Shown piece after piece: positions 35,753 through 41,830 of a DNA stretch of 41,830 bases. Each line of letters begins with the position of its first letter. The stretch's first letter is position 1. Location: contig CAMTPA010000023.1 in the NCBI GenBank assembly GCA_947074275.1, positions 1-41,830 of the forward strand. Direction: 5' to 3'. A program made the translations under genes and the position numbers. This DNA comes from an uncultured Bacteroides sp. (GTDB lineage: Bacteria > Bacteroidota > Bacteroidia > Bacteroidales > Bacteroidaceae). The notes beneath the pieces are model-generated. The model was not told the origin of the DNA, did no database searches, and saw nothing but the letters and a program-made list of their open reading frames with translations.

Positions 35753-37126
35753 ATGGAATTACCTTTTGCTGAATCTTGGAAAATTAAAATGGTAGAGCCT
35801 ATCCGCAAAAGCACACGCCCCGAACGTGAGCTTTGGATGAAAAACGCTCACTACAATGTATTTCAACTCAAGTCGGAACAGGTGTATATCGACCTTATCA
35901 CCGATTCGGGCACAGGTGCGATGAGCGATCGCCAATGGGCGGCTATGATGATGGGCGACGAAAGCTATGCGGGAGCTTCTTCATTTTTCAATTTGCAGAG
36001 CACGATTCAAAAACTCACTGGGTTCGAATACGTCATTCCTACCCACCAAGGCAGGGCTGCCGAGAATGTGCTTTTCTCATATCTCGTTCACGAGGGAGAC
36101 ATCATCCCCGGAAACTCTCACTTCGACACCACCAAAGGACACATTGAAGGACGCAAGGCCACGGCATTGGATTGTACTATCGACGAAGCACGCAACACGC
36201 AACTGGAACTACCGTTTAAAGGAAACGTAGACATAAAGAAGCTGGAGAATGCTTTGAGCAAACACCAAGAGCGTATTCCTTTCATCATCGTCACCATCAC
36301 CAACAACACGGCAGGCGGACAGCCCGTGTCGATGGAGAATATGCGCCAAATAAAAGAGCTTGCCAATCGGTATAGGAAACCTGTTTTATTCGATTCGGCT
36401 CGCTTTGCCGAAAATGCTTACTTCATCAAAACTCGCGAAAAAGGGTATGCAGATAAAAGCATCAAGGAGATAACAAAAGAGATGTTTGCCTTAGCCGATG
36501 GAATGACTATGAGCGCAAAAAAGGACGGAATAGTGAATATGGGTGGGTTTATAGCTACACGCCTACACAATTGGTATGAAGGAGCCAAGGGATACTGCGT
36601 GCAGTTTGAGGGGTATTTGACTTACGGTGGAATGAATGGACGTGATATGAACGCACTTGCCACTGGGCTGGACGAAAACACGGAGTTCGACAATTTAGAA
36701 ACCCGCATCCGTCAGGTACAATATTTGGCACAAAAATTGGACGAATACAACATTCCTTACCAACGTCCAGCAGGTGGACACGCCATTTTTGTAGATGCGA
36801 GCCAAGTGTTGCCCCTTGTTCCAAAAGAGGAATTTCCAGCACAAACCCTCACCATTGAGCTTTATTTGGAGGCAGGAATACGTGGTTGTGAAATAGGGTA
36901 TATCCTTGCAGACAGAGACCCTGTGACGCGCGAGAACCGTTTCGGAGGCTTAGACTTATTGCGACTTGCCATTCCGCGCCGTGTGTATACCGATAATCAT
37001 ATTAACGTAGTTGCCGCAGCTCTAAAAAATGTATTCGAGCGTCGAGAAACAATTACACGTGGGGTTCGCATTGCGTGGGAGGCACCCTTGATGAGACACT
37101 TCACTGTGCAGTTGGAGCGATTGTAG
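35753..37126 (+). CDS. tnaA: Tryptophanase (L-tryptophan indole-lyase)
   Basis: A 457-residue PLP enzyme that splits tryptophan into indole, pyruvate and ammonia. The Schiff-base lysine is K257 (MSAKKDG). PTHQGRAAEN near residue 96, TITNNTAGGQPVS near 181 and FDSARFAENAYFIK near 213 match TnaA of Bacteroides very closely. The related tyrosine phenol-lyase typically has DATRCVENAYF at the last site, which argues for tryptophanase here. No permease neighbour is present. It converges on the M23-like gene with a 12-bp gap. Identification strong; substrate preference against tyrosine is from sequence pattern only. Confidence 0.93.
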   Translation: MELPFAESWKIKMVEPIRKSTRPERELWMKNAHYNVFQLKSEQVYIDLITDSGTGAMSDRQWAAMMMGDESYAGASSFFNLQSTIQKLTGFEYVIPTHQGRAAENVLFSYLVHEGDIIPGNSHFDTTKGHIEGRKATALDCTIDEARNTQLELPFKGNVDIKKLENALSKHQERIPFIIVTITNNTAGGQPVSMENMRQIKELANRYRKPVLFDSARFAENAYFIKTREKGYADKSIKEITKEMFALADGMTMSAKKDGIVNMGGFIATRLHNWYEGAKGYCVQFEGYLTYGGMNGRDMNALATGLDENTEFDNLETRIRQVQYLAQKLDEYNIPYQRPAGGHAIFVDASQVLPLVPKEEFPAQTLTIELYLEAGIRGCEIGYILADRDPVTRENRFGGLDLLRLAIPRRVYTDNHINVVAAALKNVFERRETITRGVRIAWEAPLMRHFTVQLERL

Positions 37127-37138
37127 ACGATTCTAATT

Positions 37139-38020
37139 TTACTCTGTCACTTTAACTTTTTCTTTGTTCACAAGCGAATCAGGATGTTCTACCGCATAAA
37201 GCTCGTAAGCAACTGGTTTGCCAATCTTATCGGCTCCTAAAAAAAGAGTAGGTAAAACGGGAATGAACTCTTCATCGGGAATGTAAAGGCTAAACCGCAA
37301 GTGAGAACCTATTTTGTAGTTTTCACCACCTGCCACACCGATAATCTGCCCGGCATAGACTGTGTCTCCCGCCTCTACGAACACGCCACGCTGACGAAAC
37401 AATTTATATTGTGCCAGAGTGCCGTCTTGGTGATATATTCGCACGAAGTTTTCGGCATCCGTAGCTCTGTGTTCTTCTTTCAACGTAACCGTATCAATAG
37501 CCTCTACCACCACCCCACTACGAGCGGCTACTACTGTATCACCCACATTGGTAGAAAAAGTGACTCCTATATTCACCGTCTCCTCTTGTCCTGTTGTTTT
37601 ATTCGTTCTAATCGCTCTCAAAGTATTCAACCGAGTAGATTTACCTTCGTTCAATGGCATCAGATAAACATAATTTGTATCAGGCTTTATACGATAATCA
37701 CCGATATGGGTGGTGTATCGATATGAAAAGGAGATGGGCTGATTTTCTGAAACTGGAATCAGAGTAAGTAATTTATTGTTGCCGTGATAGGCTATGGTAT
37801 TATAAACTGTTGAATCATTGACGGTGTACGTGCCCGATAAGTGGGGGAAACTCAATGAAACAGTATAGGGTATATAAGAGGAGTTGGCAGCGGATACTTC
37901 AACCTCACCCGTAGGCAAACGAGTGTATGAAACCGTGAGAAATTCATTGCTATTTTGAGCTAAAAGCGAATTGCTACATAGTGCAACAAAACACACAAAC
38001 AAAGCATAACAGATTTTCAT
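37139..38020 (-). CDS. Secreted M23-like protein with lost zinc ligands
   Basis: A 293-residue secreted protein with a signal peptide (1-21, ending LLAQ). An N-terminal beta-rich region (about 25-120) precedes an M23/LytM-like domain at about 145-250, recognised by NVGDTVVAARSGVVVEA and VFVEAGDTVYAGQIIGVAG. The metal site is broken: the HxxxD motif is N150-IGV-T154, and the final HxH is H240-L-R242. An active endopeptidase is therefore unlikely, and it may act like EnvC-type LytM factors that regulate other hydrolases. It is the last gene of the mutY-ssb-gldE-PPTase run, starting 13 bp after the PPTase stop. Confidence 0.8.
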   Translation of the reverse strand: MKICYALFVCFVALCSNSLLAQNSNEFLTVSYTRLPTGEVEVSAANSSYIPYTVSLSFPHLSGTYTVNDSTVYNTIAYHGNNKLLTLIPVSENQPISFSYRYTTHIGDYRIKPDTNYVYLMPLNEGKSTRLNTLRAIRTNKTTGQEETVNIGVTFSTNVGDTVVAARSGVVVEAIDTVTLKEEHRATDAENFVRIYHQDGTLAQYKLFRQRGVFVEAGDTVYAGQIIGVAGGENYKIGSHLRFSLYIPDEEFIPVLPTLFLGADKIGKPVAYELYAVEHPDSLVNKEKVKVTE

Positions 38021-38033
38021 AATAAAACTTGGT

Positions 38034-38657
38034 TTATTTGATTTGCCAAGTTAGCACAAATTCAGGATTCAGCAAATAGTTGATATGGAATTTATATTGA
38101 TTAACAGTCTTATACTCAATGGATTCGAATGAGCCAGTGTCGTTCACATTAAAAGGTAGAATATGCAAATGTTTGCGAAAATCAATCTCACAATCATCTA
38201 TCGATTTAAACATTGTTTCTTTGGCAGACCAGTGAAGCAACAGACTCCAAGTAGAATCTTCCTTGTAAGTGACAGTAACTTCATCATCGCGCATAAATTT
38301 GGTAGCCACCTTATGCACACGTCTACTATATTGTTCTATATCAATTCCTACTTCTGCATTACTACTCACTATCACAGCAACATAGCCTTTGGTATGCGAA
38401 ATACTAATATACTGATTATCAAGATAGGGTTTTCCAGTAGAGAGGTATTTCACTGGTTGATGTGTTTTGAGCAAAGTATAAAGCAGTGCCCTCACCGATA
38501 GCCATTCGTGAATGCGATGGGAGGCTTTAAAGCGTTTTATTTCTTCTTCATAATAAGTCTTTTCGGGCAAAAACTCAAGAAGTTGCTCAATGGTTTCATC
38601 CATCTTCCACACCCCCAATTGGTAGGTTGATTCGTTGCGATGTATCAGCAAAGCCAT
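38034..38657 (-). CDS. 4'-phosphopantetheinyl transferase superfamily protein
   Basis: A 207-residue Sfp-like enzyme that would transfer phosphopantetheine from CoA to a carrier protein serine. The conserved motifs are VGIDIEQYSRRV near residue 105 (Mg-binding Asp/Glu) and WSAKETMFKSI near 147 (WxxKEA-like). It sits 7 bp downstream of gldE on the same strand. This location is common in Bacteroidetes. No polyketide or peptide synthase is in the window, so the likely target is a general acyl carrier protein. Confidence 0.88.
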   Translation of the reverse strand: MALLIHRNESTYQLGVWKMDETIEQLLEFLPEKTYYEEEIKRFKASHRIHEWLSVRALLYTLLKTHQPVKYLSTGKPYLDNQYISISHTKGYVAVIVSSNAEVGIDIEQYSRRVHKVATKFMRDDEVTVTYKEDSTWSLLLHWSAKETMFKSIDDCEIDFRKHLHILPFNVNDTGSFESIEYKTVNQYKFHINYLLNPEFVLTWQIK

Positions 38658-38664
38658 AACAATG

Positions 38665-40008
38665 CTACTCCTCGTCGGGTTCAGTAGGCTCTTGAATAGT
38701 GAATTTCACTTTCAATATTCGCCTATTATCCATCTCAAGCACTTGAAAATCAAAATTGGAGTAAACCACCACTTCATTGAGTGCCGGGAACTCACCTTTA
38801 ATTTCGAGCACCAAACCAGCCAAAGTGTCGGCTTCTCCCCAAACCTTTTCAAATTCTTCTTCGTCAACTTTGGTCACTTTAAAGAAATCGGTAAGCAGTG
38901 TTTTGCCTTCAAATATCCAAGTATGGTCGTTCACCACAGTGTAGGTATGCTCTTCGTCATCATACTCATCGTGAATTTCGCCAACTATTTCTTCAATAAT
39001 ATCTTCCATCGTGACTATTCCCGATGTTCCACCAAATTCATCCACCACCACTGCAATGTGTATTTTATTTGTTTGAAAATCACGAAGCAGGTCATCAATC
39101 ATCTTTGTTTCGGGCACAAAATAAGCTGGACGAAGCAAAGACTGCCAACGAAAATTATCGCCTTTAGTGACGTGTGGAAGCAAATCTTTTATATAAAGAA
39201 TCCCTTTAATGTTGTCTTGTGAATCAGCATAAACAGGTATTCTGGAGTAAGCATTTTCCACAATACACTTCATCACCTCTTTAAAAGAAGTGCGAATATC
39301 CAAATCGACTATATCCAAGCGTGAGGTCATCACCTCTTTTGCTGTTTCGCCACCAAAACGAATGATGCCTTCGAGAATGTTATTTTCTTCTGAAAGTTCA
39401 GTTTTGTCAGTCAGTTCTAAAGCCTGCGACAGCTCATCAACAGAAATATTGTGACGCTTACGTGCAAAATATTTATTTAGAAAAGCAGTAGAACGAACCA
39501 ATAGAAACGAAAGCGGCTTGAACACCTTGCGCAATACGTAAATACCTGGTGCGGCGAATCGACAAAACTTCAAGGTTTTTTGGGTAGAGTATATTTTAGG
39601 CATTATCTCACCAAAAAGCAGAAGCAAAAAAGTCAATACCACAGTTAATATCAAAAACTCTGCAATGATAGAATGAAAAACAAACACGTTCATAAAAAAG
39701 AAATTGCAAAGCATAATGATAGTTACATTCACAAAGTTATTTGTGATGAGTACCGTAGCAAGCAAGCTTTCGGAGTTGTCTAATAAACTACTTATTTTTT
39801 CGTCGGAAGGATGTTTGCGCTCTTCAATATCACTCAAATCGGATGGCGATAGTGAGAAGAAAGCTATTTCGGAAGCGGAGGCAAAACCCGATGCAAGCAA
39901 AAGTACACCGGCTGCAACAATGGCAAATATTGCCGAGACAGAAGGAGGGTTTACAGTAATACTGCTAAAGATGTCAGCCAAATGGCTTAAATAATCGTCG
40001 GAATCCAA
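38665..40008 (-). CDS. gldE: GldE-like CNNM/CBS-domain membrane protein
   Basis: A 447-residue protein of the hemolysin C / CorC group. An N-terminal CNNM (DUF21) membrane domain with about four hydrophobic segments (to about residue 190) is followed by a paired CBS domain (about 205-335, with TSRLDIVDLDIRTSF and DNIKGILYIKDLL) and a CorC_HlyC domain (about 350-440). In Flavobacteria GldE is tied to gliding and type IX secretion; in non-gliding Bacteroidales the role may be ion transport or secretion support. The opening residues MDSDDYLSHL and the ssb neighbour fit gldE. I assign the name by family and order. Confidence 0.87.
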   Translation of the reverse strand: MDSDDYLSHLADIFSSITVNPPSVSAIFAIVAAGVLLLASGFASASEIAFFSLSPSDLSDIEERKHPSDEKISSLLDNSESLLATVLITNNFVNVTIIMLCNFFFMNVFVFHSIIAEFLILTVVLTFLLLLFGEIMPKIYSTQKTLKFCRFAAPGIYVLRKVFKPLSFLLVRSTAFLNKYFARKRHNISVDELSQALELTDKTELSEENNILEGIIRFGGETAKEVMTSRLDIVDLDIRTSFKEVMKCIVENAYSRIPVYADSQDNIKGILYIKDLLPHVTKGDNFRWQSLLRPAYFVPETKMIDDLLRDFQTNKIHIAVVVDEFGGTSGIVTMEDIIEEIVGEIHDEYDDEEHTYTVVNDHTWIFEGKTLLTDFFKVTKVDEEEFEKVWGEADTLAGLVLEIKGEFPALNEVVVYSNFDFQVLEMDNRRILKVKFTIQEPTEPDEE

Positions 40009-40033
40009 AACAATCTTTTTTAATTAAACAATT

Positions 40034-40071
40034 ATTTCCGAAACTACCGATAAAACAGTTGTTTCGGAAAT
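40034..40071. terminator. Stem-loop between ssb and gldE
   Basis: ATTTCCGAAAC (40034-40044) pairs perfectly with GTTTCGGAAAT (40061-40071). It lies just after the ssb stop on the minus strand. No T run follows on that strand, so it may be an RNA stability or attenuation element in place of a full terminator. Confidence 0.55.
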
Positions 40072-40080
40072 GTTTTTATA

Positions 40081-40527
40081 TTAAAACGGTAAATCGTCTG
40101 CCGTAGGGCTATCTTGCGAAGAAGATGCTTGTGGCTGAGTTGAAGCTGCTTGCTGTTGCACAGTCTGAGTTGCCGTGGCTGAAGTTCCTGCACCTTTAGG
40201 CGTAAGCATTTCCATATTGTCTGCGAAGATTTCAGTAATGTATCGTTTGGCACCTGCTTGATCATCGTAAGATCTACTTCTAATCTTACCTTCTATGTAA
40301 AGTTTATCGCCTTTATGAACGTACTTTTCTGCCACTTCTGCCAGCCCACGCCACAATACGATGTTGTGCCACTCAGTGCGATCGGGCACCTGAGTTCCAT
40401 TCGATAATGTATAGCCTTTTTCAGTAGTAGCCAATGAGAATGTAGCCACAGCAATACCCGAATCCAAATATCTCACTTCTGGGTCTTTGCCTACATTACC
40501 TAACAAAATAACTTTATTTACAGACAT
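40081..40527 (-). CDS. ssb: Single-stranded DNA-binding protein
   Basis: A 148-residue SSB with the OB-fold in residues 1-105 (MSVNKVILLGNVGKDPEVRY, then EWHNIVLWRGLAEVAEKYV) and a Gln/Ala/Ser-rich linker. It ends in the acidic tip DDLPF, which in this family binds replication and repair partners. Length and motifs are those of a housekeeping SSB. It lies between mutY (63 bp upstream) and gldE on the same strand. Confidence 0.97.
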   Translation of the reverse strand: MSVNKVILLGNVGKDPEVRYLDSGIAVATFSLATTEKGYTLSNGTQVPDRTEWHNIVLWRGLAEVAEKYVHKGDKLYIEGKIRSRSYDDQAGAKRYITEIFADNMEMLTPKGAGTSATATQTVQQQAASTQPQASSSQDSPTADDLPF

Positions 40528-40590
40528 ATCGTTCTTTTTTATTAATATTTTGTGCCAAAAATAATCAGAAATACAACATAAAACAAATAT

Positions 40591-41631
40591 TTACATATAT
40601 TTTTCCAAGAACGAATGAGTAAGTTTAGCAACAGGAAAATCATTTATTTCATTGAGATGAATTCTTGTATACCCATCAAGAAAAACGTCTATATCGCTTA
40701 AAACTACTTCATAGAATGTGGCGTAAATAGTGCGATGGGAAAGTTGATGTTTCACATTGGAACAAACACATTGCACCGAGTGAATAGATGAAGCTGGAAA
40801 CAACTGATGAAACCCGGTTTGTGTAAGTATTTCCTCATACAATAGACTTGAATCACTTTCAACCAAAGGCAACTCATATAAGTTTTGCCAAATGTCTTTG
40901 CCAGTCCGCTTACGCAGATAGGTATATTCATCCTGTCGCACGAAGAAGTAATTTAGATAACGATTGGTGACTTTTGTTTTTCCCACCTTTACAGGCAAAG
41001 TCGCAACCGAGTTGTTTTTATATGCAGCACAGGTTTCTACAAGCGGACACTGGAAGCAACTGGGCGATTGCGGCACACACTGCAAAGCACCAAAATCCAT
41101 AATAGCCTGATTGTATATTGCAGGTTGCATTCGGTCGAGCATTTCATCTGCTAAGTAAGAAAACTGCCTCTTGCCCAATGCCGAATCAATAGGAGTATCG
41201 ATACCCAAATAACGCGCTAACACACGGTAAACATTTCCATCCACTACCGCATAGGGCATATTATAAGCAAACGAGCAAATAGCTGCAGCCGTATAATCAC
41301 CTACCCCTTTCAATGCGCGCACTTCGGAATAAGTTTTAGGAAACTCAGCCCCAATGCTTTGAGCTGCAGCGTGCAGGTTGCGTGCCCGAGAGTAATATCC
41401 CAGACCTTGCCAATATTTCATCACTTCATCTTCGGGCGCATCAGCCAATGTTTTCACATCAGGAAAACGCTTCATAAACCGCATAAAATAGTGGTATCCC
41501 TGTACCACACGAGTCTGTTGAAGTATGATTTCTGAAATCCAAATCTGATAAGCGTCTGTAGAGTCACGCCAAGGCAAATCTCGCTTATATGTTTCATACC
41601 ATTTTATTATAGAACTACTAAATACACTCAT
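40591..41631 (-). CDS. mutY: A/G-specific adenine DNA glycosylase
   Basis: A 346-residue base-excision repair enzyme that removes adenine opposite 8-oxoguanine. Catalytic E34 (SEIILQQTR), a helix-hairpin-helix (LKGVGDYTAAAI) and D131 (VVDGNVYRV) are present, and the 4Fe-4S cysteines are C185, C192, C195 and C201 in the C-x6-C-x2-C-x5-C spacing. A C-terminal NUDIX-like domain covers about 230-346. I start at ATG 41631 (MSVFSSSIIKWYETYKRDLPW), because an in-frame ATG at 41700 would add 23 residues not expected in MutY. Confidence 0.95.
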   Translation of the reverse strand: MSVFSSSIIKWYETYKRDLPWRDSTDAYQIWISEIILQQTRVVQGYHYFMRFMKRFPDVKTLADAPEDEVMKYWQGLGYYSRARNLHAAAQSIGAEFPKTYSEVRALKGVGDYTAAAICSFAYNMPYAVVDGNVYRVLARYLGIDTPIDSALGKRQFSYLADEMLDRMQPAIYNQAIMDFGALQCVPQSPSCFQCPLVETCAAYKNNSVATLPVKVGKTKVTNRYLNYFFVRQDEYTYLRKRTGKDIWQNLYELPLVESDSSLLYEEILTQTGFHQLFPASSIHSVQCVCSNVKHQLSHRTIYATFYEVVLSDIDVFLDGYTRIHLNEINDFPVAKLTHSFLEKYM

Positions 41632-41707
41632 TATACTATAAAAGAAACATTGAAATGTAGCAACCGTAAAGTGAATCGAGCTTTTAGCTCTCAGCATCAA
41701 ATACGTG

Positions 41708-41830
41708 TCACTGCCATACCCAAACCATCACATAAAAATAACACCATAATGGCAAAAGCAGTTGTTTGCATATCCACTGATTAAACAACCCAATAAAGCT
41801 GCCAATGTAGCTAACCTGCTGAATTACAGA
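41708..41830 (-). CDS. Possible 3' end of a gene entering from the right edge
   Basis: A minus-strand frame is open from the window edge for 40 codons to a TGA at 41708-41710, 77 bp before the mutY start. The tail (CKQLLLPLWCYFYVMVW) is hydrophobic and aromatic, as a membrane protein C-terminus might be. I cannot recognise a family, and the frame could be open by chance. The remaining right flank shows nothing else. Confidence 0.3.
   Translation of the reverse strand, partial: SVIQQVSYIGSFIGLFNQWICKQLLLPLWCYFYVMVWVWQ

Noticed and set aside
35753-37126. Tyrosine phenol-lyase
   Set aside because: DSARFAENAYF and the C-terminal EIGYILADRDP region match tryptophanase better than tyrosine phenol-lyase.
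41632-41700. Extended MutY start at 41700
   Set aside because: The extra 23 residues have no counterpart in MutY, while the ATG at 41631 gives the expected N-terminus.

Overview
The window looks like chromosomal DNA of a Bacteroidales bacterium (Bacteroidetes). Grounds: several Bacteroidetes-type promoters (TTTG, 18-20 bp, TAnnTTTG); no obvious Shine-Dalgarno sites; TonB-dependent receptors paired with surface lipoproteins; DUF4374, DUF4465 and BtuG-like families; gldE; and a mutY-ssb-gldE-phosphopantetheinyl transferase order. No rRNA, tRNA, CRISPR array, insertion sequence or phage gene was found. Species cannot be named from the sequence alone.

Layout. 1-3763 (minus): a possible gene start cut by the left edge, a membrane-anchored AraC-type regulator, then gcvT and pepT, which read as an operon (pepT first). 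3764-4347: repeat-rich spacer with a 22-bp and a 32-bp tandem array, ending in a good promoter for a small unknown gene. 4722-8531 (minus): TonB-dependent receptor plus DUF4374 lipoprotein, an outer-membrane uptake pair. 8850-17807 (plus): a tight cluster of a DapA-family aldolase, sodium symporter, iron-type alcohol dehydrogenase, PdxA-family dehydrogenase, DUF1537 acid-sugar kinase, a large secreted protein with a probable beta-helix and a small membrane protein. It is read here as uptake and catabolism of an unidentified sugar acid. 17808-18538: noncoding, with a duplicated hairpin-plus-tail element and eight GTTAAC sites. 18539-23745: small acetyltransferase, TIGR01777 protein, lytic transglycosylase, voltage-gated-type cation channel, and the two-gene radical-SAM DNA-repair-type pair. 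24068-29735 (plus): intact histidine kinase, a TPR histidine-kinase homologue lacking the phospho-accepting His, an OmpR-type response regulator and a PhoR-like kinase. 29850-34985 (plus): cobalamin riboswitch controlling a BtuB-like receptor, a BtuG-like propeller lipoprotein fused to a second domain, and a DUF4465 lipoprotein. 35207-37126 (plus): a small monooxygenase-fold protein and tryptophanase. 37139-41631 (minus): mutY, ssb, gldE, phosphopantetheinyl transferase and an M23-like protein that has lost zinc ligands.

The two most coherent systems are the vitamin B12 capture locus (riboswitch, receptor and two lipoproteins) and the acid-sugar cluster, whose substrate cannot be deduced. The least ordinary single genes are the pseudo-histidine kinase at 25168-27135, the degenerate M23 protein at 37139-38020 and the two-domain BtuG-like protein at 32261-34234.
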